A DNA stretch of 64,000 bases from Thermotogota bacterium (GTDB lineage: Bacteria > Thermotogota > Thermotogae > Thermotogales > Thermotogaceae). Made by a program: the position numbers and the translations under genes. Below, one piece after another: positions 8,126 through 17,548 of this stretch (position 1 is the first letter of the stretch; every line of letters starts with the position of its first letter). The notes under the pieces were generated by a model. That model saw nothing but the letters and a program-made list of their open reading frames with translations. It was not told the DNA's origin and did not search any database. The stretch lies in the NCBI GenBank assembly GCA_030550515.1, contig JAUQPE010000015.1, positions 52,173 through 116,172 of the forward strand. Direction: 5' to 3'.

Positions 8126-8695
8126 TCACAACCCGAGATCCTTTTTGAACTTCTCGTAAAGTTTCAATATCTCCTGAGCGTACCTCTTCTTCGCGCTACC
8201 ACCGTTGTAGTGCTCCAACGCTGTTCTGAGGTTTCCGCACTTCTCCAACAAGTACTTCAGATAGTAGGCTCCATATCTTATGTTCAAACTGTAGTTCCAA
8301 AGGAGCTCCGTCCAGCCAGTCTCTGGTTCGTCTAATCCGAACCGCTTGGAAACGAAGATAGCTGTTTCACGCTTAATCTGCATCATTCCCAGCTCTCCGG
8401 ACAATCCCACAACGTTTCTGAAGTCGCTCTCAACGTCTATAATCGAGATGAGAAGCAAGGGGTCCAAGCCGGTTTCAAAAGATATCAGGTTGATGATCCT
8501 CCACAGGTCTTCCAAAAATTCTTCATCCGATGGGAGTTTGTAAGCAGCTCTCTTGTTTCTCACATGTTCCTTGAACCATTCTTTCACCATCAAGTCTTCG
8601 ATAATTCTGTATTCGAGTCCCATCTGAGCTGGGATGTTACCTAGAAAAAGGGGGAAGGAAAAGAGCAGGATCAATATCGTTGTTACTTTTTTCAC
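8126..8695 (-). CDS. Lytic transglycosylase (SLT domain), secreted or membrane-anchored
   Basis: A peptidoglycan-cleaving lytic transglycosylase of the soluble-lytic-transglycosylase fold. After a hydrophobic signal or anchor (first 25 residues), the SLT domain shows the catalytic glutamate in IIDVESDF, then GLSGELGMMQI, the NIRYGAYYL segment and AL-x-HYNGG, the four signatures of the family in order. I placed the start at the GTG at 8695, directly behind a GGAGGAGGAAGATC ribosome site; the longer frame to 8776 adds a stretch without signal-peptide character. The protein is then about 189 residues. It is transcribed divergently from dnaX. A role in wall remodelling or in insertion of envelope machines is inference. 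Confidence 0.87.
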   Translation of the reverse strand: MKKVTTILILLFSFPLFLGNIPAQMGLEYRIIEDLMVKEWFKEHVRNKRAAYKLPSDEEFLEDLWRIINLISFETGLDPLLLISIIDVESDFRNVVGLSGELGMMQIKRETAIFVSKRFGLDEPETGWTELLWNYSLNIRYGAYYLKYLLEKCGNLRTALEHYNGGSAKKRYAQEILKLYEKFKKDLGL

Positions 8696-8737
8696 GATCT
8701 TCCTCCTCCGTTCAATCTTTCTTAAGAACCGTTCTGG

Positions 8738-8743
8738 TATAAT
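8738..8743 (+). promoter_or_regulatory. Possible -10 box for dnaX
   Basis: A TATAAT lies 67 bases before the dnaX ATG, in the 114-base gap with the divergent transglycosylase. No convincing -35 is visible. A second AT-rich stretch (TTATATC) just before the dnaX ribosome site could also act. The rest of the gap shows no hairpin or repeat. Confidence 0.3.
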
Positions 8744-8809
8744 TATCGTGGTCGAATAATCCGAGGCTTCAGACACGTACCGACTCAGATTATATCATGG
8801 AGGGGTTCC

Positions 8810-10273
8810 ATGGAGGTTTTGTACCGCAAGTATCGCCCCAGGAAGTTCTCGGAAGTGGTTGACCAAGATCACGTGAAAAGGGCACTAACGGGGGCCATCC
8901 AGAGGGGAAGCGTCGCTCACGGTTACATATTCGCTGGACCCAGGGGAACGGGGAAGACCACGATGGCGAGGATACTGGCCAAGGCCTTGAATTGTGAGAA
9001 TCGAGAAGGTGTCGAACCGTGCAACAAGTGTCGGAGCTGTCGGGAGATCGATGAAGGAACGTTCATGGACGTCGTAGAACTCGACGCCGCTTCGAACAGA
9101 GGAATAGACGAAATCCGAAGGATCAGGGATGCGGTGGGTTACAGGCCGATGGAAGGCAAGTACAAGGTGTACATTGTGGACGAGGTGCACATGTTGACAA
9201 AAGAGGCGTTCAACGCCCTTTTGAAGACCCTTGAGGAACCCCCATCTCACGTAGTCTTCGTGTTCGCCACTACGAATTTAGAAAAGGTCCCACCCACCAT
9301 CATCTCCCGTTGTCAAGTGTTCGAGTTCAGGAATATACCGGACGAGTTGATAGAGCAAAGGCTTGCCGAGATCTCCAAAAACGAAGGTATAAGTATAACT
9401 CCTGATGCGCTGAGATTCATAGCAAAGAGGGCTTCTGGGGGGCTTCGAGACGCTTTAACAATGCTCGAGCAGGTGTGGAAATTTTCCGACAGTGAGATCG
9501 ATTTGGAGACTGTGCAGAGGGCTTTAGGTTTGATTCCTGTTCAAGTCGTTAGAGACTACGTGAACGCCATTCTCGCTGGAGACGTGCGGAGGCTTTTCAC
9601 CGTTTTGGACGAAGTTTACTACAGCGGGAAGGATTGCGAAGTGTTGATCCAAGAAGCCGTAGAAGACATTTTGGACTGTCTCGAAAGGGACAGTAACGTG
9701 TATCCCTCAACTCCTCCCACACTCGTCCAGGTTTCCAGACAGCTGTTGAACCTTTTGAGGGAGATGAGGTTTTCTGAGGAAAAGAGGATCATCTGCAAAG
9801 TGGGATCCGCGTACATCGCCAGCAGGTTCGCACAAACGGTAGAAAGTCAACAAAAAACGAAAGAAAACTCTCAACCAAGCGCACAAGTTTCCCAAGAAGA
9901 AGCTAAGACTGGTGATAAAAAGGAGGCTGTGAACGTCGTTCAAAGTATCGAGGAGAAGAAAATCGATCGCGCTGAACAGGAGAAGAAGTACAGGGAACTC
10001 CTGGAAGAGCTCAAAGAGAAGGGGGACCTCTCCATACTCGTGGCCCTGAGCCTCTCGAGCGTCAGTTTTGAGGATTCGAAAGTGATCGTTTCTTTCGACA
10101 GCTCCAAGGGCATGCATTACGAACTCATGAAGAGACGACTGGCAGAACTGGAGGACCTCTTTTCCAAAAAGTTTGGAAAGCGAGTGGAGGTGGAATTGAG
10201 GCTTTTAGGTAAGGAGGAAACCCTTGAGAGGGTTTCGCAGAAGATCTTGAAGCTCTTCGGCCAGGAGGGATGA
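8810..10273 (+). CDS. dnaX: DNA polymerase III subunit gamma/tau
   Basis: DnaX is the clamp-loader ATPase that also tethers the replicative polymerase. The 487-residue protein opens with the standard [13 protein letters not shown], then Walker [10 protein letters not shown] (about residues 44-52), a four-cysteine zinc site ([16 protein letters not shown]), a DExx box (IVDEVHML) and sensor [18 protein letters not shown]. Domain III ends near residue 350; a Gln/Lys/Glu-rich linker follows, then a C-terminal tau-like domain of about 110 residues. No slip site for making gamma was evident. GGAGGGG precedes the ATG. ybaB follows after four bases, a pairing common in many bacteria. Confidence 0.97.
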   Translation: MEVLYRKYRPRKFSEVVDQDHVKRALTGAIQRGSVAHGYIFAGPRGTGKTTMARILAKALNCENREGVEPCNKCRSCREIDEGTFMDVVELDAASNRGIDEIRRIRDAVGYRPMEGKYKVYIVDEVHMLTKEAFNALLKTLEEPPSHVVFVFATTNLEKVPPTIISRCQVFEFRNIPDELIEQRLAEISKNEGISITPDALRFIAKRASGGLRDALTMLEQVWKFSDSEIDLETVQRALGLIPVQVVRDYVNAILAGDVRRLFTVLDEVYYSGKDCEVLIQEAVEDILDCLERDSNVYPSTPPTLVQVSRQLLNLLREMRFSEEKRIICKVGSAYIASRFAQTVESQQKTKENSQPSAQVSQEEAKTGDKKEAVNVVQSIEEKKIDRAEQEKKYRELLEELKEKGDLSILVALSLSSVSFEDSKVIVSFDSSKGMHYELMKRRLAELEDLFSKKFGKRVEVELRLLGKEETLERVSQKILKLFGQEG

Positions 10274-10277
10274 TCCC

Positions 10278-10634
10278 TTGAAGAAGATCAAGAGTTTCGG
10301 TGGAAAGAGTCTGGGTGGAGGAAAGCAAGAAAAGCTTCTCAAGGATTTTGCGAAAGTGCAGGAGGAACTCCAAAAAAGGATGGAAGAGCTCGAAAGTTCC
10401 TTCTCTGAGATCGAAGTGGAAGCTTCGGTTGGCGGTGGGGCGGTGAAGATAAAGGCTACTTGCGATTACAGGGTGAAGGAGATAGAGATCGCCGAAGATT
10501 TGAAAGAAGACTTCGAAACGCTGAAGGATCTCATCGTGGCTGCCGTGAATGAGGTTATGGAGAAAGTCGAGCAGAGACGGAATGAAGAGATGGGAAAAAT
10601 CACTCAACAATTCGGTATACCAGGTATCATGTGA
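10278..10634 (+). CDS. ybaB: YbaB/EbfC nucleoid-associated protein
   Basis: A 118-residue member of the YbaB/EbfC family, small dimeric DNA-binding proteins that associate with the nucleoid. The family core is visible: a helical start ([19 protein letters not shown]), the beta-sheet segment [21 protein letters not shown] and the end helix with [11 protein letters not shown] 20-residue Gly/Lys-rich leader ([13 protein letters not shown]) precedes the usual fold, typical of this family outside proteobacteria. The start is TTG at 10278 behind GGAGGGATGAT. Its place directly after dnaX is one of the most conserved bacterial pairings. gap follows after 16 bases with its own ribosome site. Confidence 0.93.
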   Translation: MKKIKSFGGKSLGGGKQEKLLKDFAKVQEELQKRMEELESSFSEIEVEASVGGGAVKIKATCDYRVKEIEIAEDLKEDFETLKDLIVAAVNEVMEKVEQRRNEEMGKITQQFGIPGIM

Positions 10635-10647
10635 AGAGGAGGGATAA

Positions 10648-11652
<1,005 letters not shown>

Positions 11653-11656
11653 GCGA

Positions 11657-11680
11657 AAAGGGGTGGGGTACCACCCCTTT
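11657..11680 (+). terminator. Strong hairpin between gap and pgk
   Basis: A 10-bp perfect inverted repeat (AAAGGGGTGG, loop GGTA, CCACCCCTTT) begins four bases after the gap stop. The T-run is short and lies in the stem, so it may be a leaky terminator or an mRNA-stability/processing element that sets different gap and pgk levels. The pgk ribosome site lies 20 bases downstream. Confidence 0.6.
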
Positions 11681-11713
11681 CCACCTTCAGATCGAATCAG
11701 GGGGTGAGGTCGC

Positions 11714-12913
11714 ATGGACAAAATGACAGTTAGAGACATCGATCTCAAAGGAAAACGAGTCATAATGAGGGTGGACTTCAACGTCCCGGTCAAGGACGGG
11801 GTCGTTCAGGACGATACCAGGATCAGGGAGGCCCTTCCTACGATAAAGTACATCCTCGAGCAAAAGGCCAAGCTCATCCTCCTCTCGCACCTCGGAAGGC
11901 CCAAGGGTGGACCGTCCCCGGAGTTTTCCCTTGCCCCTGTTGCGAAGAGGCTCTCGGAACTCCTCGGGAAGGAAGTGAAGTTTGTCTCCCAAGTCGTCGG
12001 AGACGAGGTGAAGAAGGCCGTTGAAGAGCTCAAAGAGGGTGAGGTGCTCCTACTCGAGAACACCAGGTTCCACCCTGGAGAGGAGAAGAACGACCCAGAA
12101 CTCGCTAAATTCTGGGCGAGTTTGGCCGATGTGCACGTCAACGACGCTTTTGGAACGGCTCACAGGGCGCACGCGTCGAACGTGGGGATCGCCCAATACA
12201 TCCCGAGCGTTGCAGGTTTCTTGATGGAGAAAGAGATCAGGTTCCTCTCCAAGGTCACGTACAATCCTGAAAAACCTTACGTCGTTGTCTTGGGAGGGGC
12301 GAAGGTATCCGACAAGATCGGCGTGATCACGAACCTCATGGAGAAAGCCGACAAAATACTCATCGGTGGCGCCATGATGTTCACGTTCTTGAAGGCCCTT
12401 GGAAAACAGATAGGTTCCTCCAAGTACGAGGAAGACAAGGTGGATCTCGCAAAGGAACTCTTGGAAAGGGCCAAGGCTAAGGGCGTCGAGATGGTGCTCC
12501 CCGTCGACGTCGTGATCGCTCAGAAGATGGAAGCTGGGGCGGAGAAGAAGGTTGTGAAGGTGGACGAAGGAATCCCAGAAGGTTGGATGGGCCTCGACAT
12601 AGGACCCGAAACGGTGAAGCTTTTCAAAGAGAAGCTCGCAGACGCCAAGACGGTTGTCTGGAACGGTCCCATGGGCGTGTTCGAGATCGATGACTTCGCG
12701 GAAGGGACGAAACAAGTCGCGCTCGCGATAGCTGCGTTGACGGAAAAAGGTACGATCACGGTGGTCGGGGGAGGAGACACGGCCGCTGCCGCGAACAAGT
12801 TCGGTCTTGACGACAAGTTCTCTCATGTCTCGACCGGTGGGGGAGCCTCGCTCGAGTTCCTCGAAGGAATCGAACTTCCTGGTATAGCGAGCATTCTGAA
12901 CAAAAAAAAATAA
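11714..12913 (+). CDS. pgk: Phosphoglycerate kinase (also N-terminal half of a PGK-TIM fusion)
   Basis: PGK transfers phosphate from 1,3-bisphosphoglycerate to ADP. The 399-residue frame has the signature [25 protein letters not shown], the nucleotide region GPMGVFE and the C-terminal GGGDTAAA and [14 protein letters not shown]. It ends in LNKKK at a run of nine A residues followed at once by TAA. A -1 shift in this run joins PGK to triosephosphate isomerase in frame, giving a predicted 655-residue fusion, as established for T. maritima. So this gene probably yields both free PGK and PGK-TIM. A GGGGGTGAGG ribosome site precedes the ATG. gap lies 61 bases upstream across a hairpin. Confidence 0.97.
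   Translation: MDKMTVRDIDLKGKRVIMRVDFNVPVKDGVVQDDTRIREALPTIKYILEQKAKLILLSHLGRPKGGPSPEFSLAPVAKRLSELLGKEVKFVSQVVGDEVKKAVEELKEGEVLLLENTRFHPGEEKNDPELAKFWASLADVHVNDAFGTAHRAHASNVGIAQYIPSVAGFLMEKEIRFLSKVTYNPEKPYVVVLGGAKVSDKIGVITNLMEKADKILIGGAMMFTFLKALGKQIGSSKYEEDKVDLAKELLERAKAKGVEMVLPVDVVIAQKMEAGAEKKVVKVDEGIPEGWMGLDIGPETVKLFKEKLADAKTVVWNGPMGVFEIDDFAEGTKQVALAIAALTEKGTITVVGGGDTAAAANKFGLDDKFSHVSTGGGASLEFLEGIELPGIASILNKKK
12902..12910 (+). other. A9 recoding (slip) site joining pgk to tpiA
   Basis: Nine consecutive A residues sit immediately before the pgk TAA stop. Reading back one base here enters the tpiA frame without meeting a stop: the bridge translates as IKRR before the TIM sequence LILAGNWKMHK. 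T. maritima is known to make a PGK-TIM fusion by frameshifting at this junction. RNA polymerase slippage on A9 could give the same product. No clear downstream hairpin was seen. Confidence 0.85.
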
Positions 12914-12921
12914 AGCGTAGG

Positions 12922-13680
12922 TTGATCCTCGCCGGAAATTGGAAGATGCACAAAACGATCGCGGAAGCGAAGAAGTTCGTGTCGCTACTTTTGAACGAAC
13001 TGCACGACATGAGAGAGTTCGAAATCGTTGTCTGTCCACCATTCACGGCGCTCTCCGAAGTGGCCGAACTCTTGAAGGGCAGAAACATAAAGCTCGGTGC
13101 CCAGAACGTGTTCCACGAAGACCAAGGGGCCTTCACCGGTGAGGTTTCACCTCTCATGCTCAAAGAGCTTGGGGTAGAGTACGTCATAGTGGGTCACTCG
13201 GAGAGAAGGAGGATCATGAAGGAAGACGACGAAACCATCAACAAAAAGATCAAAGCGGTTCTCGCAAAAGGCATGACACCCATATTCTGCGTCGGGGAAA
13301 CTTTGGAGGAAAGGGAGAAGGGTCTGACCTTCTGCGTCGTGGAAAAGCAGGTGAGGGAAGGGTTCTACGGACTCAGCAAAGAACAAGCCAAGAATGTCGT
13401 CATCGCTTACGAGCCAGTTTGGGCGATAGGTACAGGGAGAGTGGCGACACCTTACCAGGCCCAGGAGGTTCACGCGTTCATCAGAAAGCTGCTGTCCGAG
13501 ATGTACGACGCGGAAACGGCGAACGAGGTCAGGATACTGTACGGCGGGAGCATAAAACCGAGCAACTTCCTGGGATTGATCCTTCAAGAAGACATCGATG
13601 GTGGATTGGTTGGAGGGGCGAGCATCACGGAAGAGTTCGTGGAACTTGCCAGGATCGTGAACGGTGTGGTAATATCTTAA
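12922..13680 (+). CDS. tpiA: Triosephosphate isomerase
   Basis: TIM interconverts dihydroxyacetone phosphate and glyceraldehyde 3-phosphate. The 252-residue frame from TTG at 12922 contains AGNWKMHKT (catalytic Lys), VGHSERR (catalytic His), the AYEPVWAIGTG signature with the catalytic Glu, and the phosphate-binding LYGGSIKP and GGLVGGAS. The TTG has only a weak ribosome site (CGTAGG), and homologues extend a few residues upstream, so most TIM is probably made as a fusion to PGK through the A9 site at 12902. The fusion forms tetramers in T. maritima. A terminator hairpin follows the stop at once and ends the operon. Confidence 0.95.
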   Translation: MILAGNWKMHKTIAEAKKFVSLLLNELHDMREFEIVVCPPFTALSEVAELLKGRNIKLGAQNVFHEDQGAFTGEVSPLMLKELGVEYVIVGHSERRRIMKEDDETINKKIKAVLAKGMTPIFCVGETLEEREKGLTFCVVEKQVREGFYGLSKEQAKNVVIAYEPVWAIGTGRVATPYQAQEVHAFIRKLLSEMYDAETANEVRILYGGSIKPSNFLGLILQEDIDGGLVGGASITEEFVELARIVNGVVIS

Positions 13681-13705
13681 AAGACCCCGCCTCGAGCGGG
13701 GTCTT
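13681..13705 (+). terminator. Intrinsic terminator after tpiA
   Basis: A perfect 10-bp stem (AAGACCCCGC / GCGGGGTCTT) with a CTCGA loop starts right after the tpiA stop; the T-rich end is short (TCTTT). It closes the dnaX-gap-pgk-tpiA region. Confidence 0.85.
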
Positions 13706-13730
13706 TGAATGATAGAGAGGGGTGAAGGTA

Positions 13731-14180
13731 ATGTCTCTGAAAGAAAAAATAGCTGAAGACCTGAAAGAGGCTATGAGAGGGAAGGACATTCTTCGAGTTA
13801 ACACGTTGAGGATGATCATTGCCGCCATCAAAAACTACGAGGTGGAGAAGATGAAGCAGGCATCGGACGACGACGTGATGGTTGTCCTAACGAAAGAGGC
13901 GAAGAGAAGGAAAGAAGCCATTGAAGAGTACGAAAAGTACGGCAGAAGCGACTTGGCTGAAAAGGAGAAAAGGGAACTCGAGATCATCGAGTCCTACCTC
14001 CCCAAACAGCTCACGGAAGAGGAAATAAGAGAAATAGTGATGAAGACCATCGAGGAAGTTGGAGCAACGTCGATCAGAGATCTCGGCAAGGTGATGGGTG
14101 CTGTCATGCTGAAGTTGAAAGGAAAAGCAGATGGAAAGCTCGTTAACAACATTGTGAGGGAAATGTTGGAGTCCTTATGA
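13731..14180 (+). CDS. yqeY: GatB/YqeY domain protein
   Basis: A 149-residue member of the YqeY family, related to the C-terminal tRNA-binding helical domain of the GatB amidotransferase subunit. The family layout is visible: an N-terminal helical half with DLKEAMRGKD-x-x-RVNTLRMIIAAIKN, a middle LTKEAKRRKEAIEEYEKYGR and a C-terminal half with YLPKQLTEEEI, DLGKVMGAVMLKLKGKADGKLVN. Its molecular role is not established; association with tRNA or with stress tolerance has been proposed for relatives. I chose the ATG at 13731 behind GAGGGGTGA rather than the in-frame GTG at 13722, which lies inside that site. The stop overlaps the next gene (ATGA). Confidence 0.92.
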   Translation: MSLKEKIAEDLKEAMRGKDILRVNTLRMIIAAIKNYEVEKMKQASDDDVMVVLTKEAKRRKEAIEEYEKYGRSDLAEKEKRELEIIESYLPKQLTEEEIREIVMKTIEEVGATSIRDLGKVMGAVMLKLKGKADGKLVNNIVREMLESL

Positions 14181-14827
14181 AGTTCGACCCGGACATCATA
14201 AGGTGTGTCGAACTGGTCGACGCGGGTCCCCATCATAGACCCACCCACGCTTCCTCCCTCCTCGTGTGGTACGCAAACCCCGGCAAGAAGGTTAAAAGAG
14301 TGCTGGAGCTTGGTTCTGGAACAGGAGTTGTCGCCTTCGCGATGGCGAAAGTCTACGGCGTGGAAGTGATAGGCGTGGAGAAAGAGACAGAGTTCTTCGA
14401 ACGTGCGATTCAAGGAATTCGTTTGAACGGGTTAGAGGGAAAGGTTTCCTTTCTGAACACAAGCGTGGATGAGCTCGATCTTCCACCGGAATCGTTCGAC
14501 ATGGTCGTTTCCAACCCCCCGCATCACCTCAAAGCTGAAAGTCCCCATCCGTTTCGCCGCGAAACCAGAACGCTGCAAAGGGTTGACATGGAGAAGTTCG
14601 TTGAAGCGACTTTCAAGTTTTTGAAGAACGGGGGAACGGCTGTGTACGTGCTCTCTCCCGAGAACCTTATGGATTGGTTGGAGAGGTTTTCGAAGTTTAG
14701 GTTGGAACCGAAAAGGCTGTGTTTCGTCCATGGTAAAATCGATAAGGTTTCGTCGCTTGTCCTGATCAAACTGAGGAAGAACGGAAAAAGAGGCCTGGTG
14801 GTCGATCCACCTGTGATACTGTCGTGA
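14177..14827 (+). CDS. N6-adenine RNA methyltransferase, TrmN6/YfiC-like
   Basis: A 216-residue S-adenosylmethionine methyltransferase with a Rossmann fold. Motif I is LELGSGTGVVAFAMA (about residues 41-55), and the catalytic motif IV is SNPPHH (about 113-118), the N-P-P-(Y/F/H) form used by N6-adenine methyltransferases. The layout matches E. coli YfiC/TrmN6, which methylates A37 of tRNA1(Val), though the RNA target here cannot be read from sequence. It overlaps yqeY by four bases upstream and acpS by four bases downstream (GTGA), so the three are translationally linked. The substrate assignment is an inference from the family. Confidence 0.85.
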   Translation: MKFDPDIIRCVELVDAGPHHRPTHASSLLVWYANPGKKVKRVLELGSGTGVVAFAMAKVYGVEVIGVEKETEFFERAIQGIRLNGLEGKVSFLNTSVDELDLPPESFDMVVSNPPHHLKAESPHPFRRETRTLQRVDMEKFVEATFKFLKNGGTAVYVLSPENLMDWLERFSKFRLEPKRLCFVHGKIDKVSSLVLIKLRKNGKRGLVVDPPVILS

Positions 14828-15378
14828 TCGTGGGTATCGGCATCGACATTGTCGAGGTTTCACGGATAGGAGAAAAGCTCGCGGAGAGGATCTTAGGACC
14901 CAGGGAAAAGGAGATCTTCTCCTTAAGGGGAAGAAACGTAGAGTTCCTAGCGGGGCGGTTTGCCCTGAAAGAAGCCTTCTTCAAGGCTTTAGGGACAGGG
15001 TTGAACGGGCACTCGTTCACCGACGTGGAGTTCTTGGAAGAAAAGGGAAGACCGGTGGTACTTTTGAGAAAAGATTTCGGTCTTTTCAACTTTGTCCACG
15101 CGAGTCTATCGCACGACGAATTCGTGGTAGCGATTGTGATCCTGGAAAAGTTGAAGGGAAACATCTTCGTGAAAGGAGACTTGGACGTTCTGCGCCAACA
15201 CTTCGAAGTGGTCGGAGAAAGCGGCGAAGAGTGGGAGATAGAGACGGATCTTCCCCCATACGCGCTCAAGAGAAGGTTGGAAGAGATGAGGTGTGAGTTG
15301 ACACGCTATGGAAACGTTCTGTTGGAGGTGTCCGGACATTCTGAGCGAGATCAACGAACTGGAAGAGAGGATAGATAA
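14824..15378 (+). CDS. acpS: Holo-ACP synthase with a C-terminal extension
   Basis: AcpS transfers 4'-phosphopantetheine from CoA to acyl carrier protein. Residues 1-112 form a complete AcpS domain: GIGIDIVEVSRI with Mg-binding Asp8, and GRFALKEAFFKALGTG with Glu50, then SLSHDEFVVAIVIL. Typical AcpS ends near residue 120; here the frame continues to 184 residues with a charged segment (DLDVLRQHFEVVGESG, IETDLPPYALKRRLEEM, NVLLEVSGH) I cannot assign. The last 23 codons overlap the next gene in another frame. The start is GTG overlapping the methyltransferase stop. The core call is firm; the meaning of the extension is unknown, and it may be a small separate domain. Confidence 0.88.
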   Translation: MIVGIGIDIVEVSRIGEKLAERILGPREKEIFSLRGRNVEFLAGRFALKEAFFKALGTGLNGHSFTDVEFLEEKGRPVVLLRKDFGLFNFVHASLSHDEFVVAIVILEKLKGNIFVKGDLDVLRQHFEVVGESGEEWEIETDLPPYALKRRLEEMRCELTRYGNVLLEVSGHSERDQRTGREDR

Positions 15379-15616
15379 GGCTATAGAAGAGGGCGATCTT
15401 GAAGGGCTCTTGAAACTCCTGAACGAGCGTGAGGAACTCTTGAAGTCCCTTCCTGAAGAAACCCTCGAAGCCATTCAAAGAAAGGACGAAGAGAGGTTGA
15501 GGAAACTCGAAGAGATGAGAGAAGGGTTTCTTCGAGAGCTGGTTTGGATCTCCGCGGCGAGAGAATCACTCCTCAGAAACATACGTGAAGATGGGGAAAC
15601 GATCGGGAGAGTTTAA
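15308..15616 (+). CDS. Small coiled-coil protein (FliT/FlgN-like pattern)
   Basis: A roughly 100-residue, almost wholly helical, highly charged protein of unknown function. The heptad stretch INELEERIDKAIEEGDLEGLLKLLNEREELLKSL is reminiscent of flagellar export chaperones of the FliT/FlgN type, but I cannot claim homology. No transmembrane segment or signal is seen. The start is uncertain: the ATG at 15308 lies 70 bases inside acpS with GAGGTG 14 bases before it, while a better GGAGGTG site at about 15325 would serve an internal non-standard start (ATT or CTG near 15338). It lies between acpS and tig with short gaps and is probably co-transcribed. Confidence 0.6.
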   Translation: METFCWRCPDILSEINELEERIDKAIEEGDLEGLLKLLNEREELLKSLPEETLEAIQRKDEERLRKLEEMREGFLRELVWISAARESLLRNIREDGETIGRV

Positions 15617-15654
15617 CCATGATAAAATAAACTGGAAACGGGAGGGTAAACGAG

Positions 15655-16944
15655 ATGACCACCAAGGAACTGGAGAGAGACAAGAACTTGAAGGTGATCG
15701 AGTACACTTTCGACGAGGAGGAAATCAAGAGAGTCGAGGACGAAGTGGCAAGGTACTTGAACCAGCGCACGGAGATTCCTGGTTTCAGAAAAGGTAGGGT
15801 CCCAAAGCACATACTGAAGGTCAGGTTAGGAGACGTCTTCAACGAATACATCCTAGACTTTTTGACTGACAAGGTTTCCGAGAGCGTAGAAAGAGAGCAT
15901 TTGATCGCGCTCCCCGTTGTCAGAGAGAGGCGATTGTCCGAAGGCAGCGCTCGCATAGTCGTGGAGCTTCACGAAGAACCAGCCGTTAAGTTGGGAGATC
16001 TTTCGAAGATAGAAGTCCAAAAGGTCAACGAGGACAAAGTGTTGGAGAGATACGTGGAGAAGAGGTTGGAAGATCTCAGGGAAAGGCACGCGCTCTTGGA
16101 GCCAAAGGAAGGACCCGCGGAAATGGGGGATCTCGTGAGGGTGAAGGTGGACATATCGAACGAAGAGGGAAAGGTCCTGACCAGTCGAGAGTACGAGTAC
16201 GTGCTCAAAGAGGGCGAAGACAGGCCGTTCGTCAAGGATCTCCTTGGAAAGAGAAAGGGAGACGCCGTGGAGGTCGAAAGAGAGTTCGAAGGGAAGAAGT
16301 ACAAGTACGTCATGGAAGTGAAGGAAGTTTACCGCAGGTCGCTACTTGAGATAAGTGACGAGCTCGCAAAAGCTGTTGGCAACGAGTTTGAAACCCTCGA
16401 GCAACTGAAAGAGGCACTTAGGGAAGAAGGCAAAAACATTTACGACGTCGAGATGAAAGCGAACATGAGGGAACAGCTTTCAGAGAAGTTACCGGATTTT
16501 GTGGAGATGGAGATCTCCGATAGGACGCTTTCGCTTCTTGTGGAAGAAGCGATCGAAAGGATGAAAAGAGAAGGAAAATACGACCAACTTTTGGAAAGGT
16601 ACGGTGACGAAAAGAAGATCAGGGAAGACCTGGAAAGGGCCATCGTCAGGGACATAAAATTCGAAAGGGCTGTGGAAGAATTTGCCAAGGAGAAGGGAAT
16701 AACTGTGACGGAGGAGGAGCTGGAGAAAGAGGCGGAAGAGATAGCACCCTTCTGGGGCGTTTCAGCTGAAAGAGCCAAAAGTATAGTCAGAAGTAGAAGA
16801 GATGTGAGGGAAGATCTCGAATGGGCGGTGTTGAAGAGGAAGGTATTGGATGCCATGCTGGAACTTGTGACCGTGAAGATCGTTGAGCCCGCCGAAGGAG
16901 GTGGAGCTGATGAAGAAGGAGAAAAAGTTGAGGGAAATGCTTGA
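15655..16944 (+). CDS. tig: Trigger factor
   Basis: Trigger factor is the ribosome-bound chaperone and peptidyl-prolyl isomerase. The 429-residue product has the N-terminal ribosome-binding domain with the signature [14 protein letters not shown] (about residues 41-54; family G-F-R-x-G-x-x-P), a middle FKBP-like domain ([15 protein letters not shown] onward to about 235), and a long helical C-terminal domain. The FKBP domain seems slim, as in Thermotoga, so isomerase activity may be weak. GGGAGGG precedes the ATG. The C-terminal end overlaps the clpP start region by 35 bases, linking chaperone and protease, a common bacterial pairing. Confidence 0.96.
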   Translation: MTTKELERDKNLKVIEYTFDEEEIKRVEDEVARYLNQRTEIPGFRKGRVPKHILKVRLGDVFNEYILDFLTDKVSESVEREHLIALPVVRERRLSEGSARIVVELHEEPAVKLGDLSKIEVQKVNEDKVLERYVEKRLEDLRERHALLEPKEGPAEMGDLVRVKVDISNEEGKVLTSREYEYVLKEGEDRPFVKDLLGKRKGDAVEVEREFEGKKYKYVMEVKEVYRRSLLEISDELAKAVGNEFETLEQLKEALREEGKNIYDVEMKANMREQLSEKLPDFVEMEISDRTLSLLVEEAIERMKREGKYDQLLERYGDEKKIREDLERAIVRDIKFERAVEEFAKEKGITVTEEELEKEAEEIAPFWGVSAERAKSIVRSRRDVREDLEWAVLKRKVLDAMLELVTVKIVEPAEGGGADEEGEKVEGNA

Positions 16945-17524
16945 TCAATACGTTCCGATAGTTATAGAAACAACTGGTAGGTACGAGAGGGCCTACGACA
17001 TCTTCTCCAGGCTCCTGAAGGACAGAATCGTCTTCCTCGGTTCTCCCATCGACGATTACGTTGCGAACCTGGTCATCGCACAGTTGCTGTTCCTGGAAGC
17101 GGAAGACCCAGACAAGGACATTTACCTCTACATAAATTCCCCCGGAGGATCCGTCACAGCGGGCCTTGCGATCTACGACACGATGCAGTACATAAAGTGC
17201 GACGTCTCAACGATCTGTGTTGGCCAAGCGGCTTCGATGGCGGCGATTCTTTTAGCGGCGGGTACGAAAGGAAAAAGGATTGCTCTTCCCAACGCGAGGA
17301 TAATGCTCCATCAACCCCTCGGAGGGGCGGAAGGACCAGCCAAGGATGTGGAGATCATCACCAAGGAGCTTCTCAGGATCAAGGATCTGTTGAACAGGAT
17401 ACTCAGCAAGCACACGGGACAACCGATAGAAAAGATAGAAAAAGACACGGACAGAGACTTCTTCATGAACGCAGAAGAGGCGAAAGAGTACGGTATCGTC
17501 GACAAAGTGGTGAGTTCGAGATGA
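16910..17524 (+). CDS. clpP: ATP-dependent Clp protease proteolytic subunit
   Basis: ClpP is the serine protease chamber used by Clp ATPases. The 204-residue protein has the full triad: Ser109 in GQAASMAA, His134 in MLHQPLGG and Asp183 in the EKDTDRD region. The axial-loop and processing region ([22 protein letters not shown]) is standard. I chose the ATG at 16910, behind GGAGGTGG, over an in-frame upstream start at 16883 that lies inside tig. The gene overlaps tig by 35 bases. No clpX follows; a terminator hairpin begins right after the stop. The family length of about 195-205 residues agrees. Confidence 0.97.
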   Translation: MKKEKKLREMLDQYVPIVIETTGRYERAYDIFSRLLKDRIVFLGSPIDDYVANLVIAQLLFLEAEDPDKDIYLYINSPGGSVTAGLAIYDTMQYIKCDVSTICVGQAASMAAILLAAGTKGKRIALPNARIMLHQPLGGAEGPAKDVEIITKELLRIKDLLNRILSKHTGQPIEKIEKDTDRDFFMNAEEAKEYGIVDKVVSSR

Positions 17525-17547
17525 GAGAGGCACTTAACGTGCCTCTC
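17525..17547. terminator. Bidirectional terminator between clpP and the SYLF gene
   Basis: A perfect 9-bp stem (GAGAGGCAC / GTGCCTCTC) with a TTAAC loop is followed by TTCATTTTCC on the plus strand. It lies exactly between two convergent genes and can serve both. Confidence 0.85.
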
Positions 17548-17548
17548 T

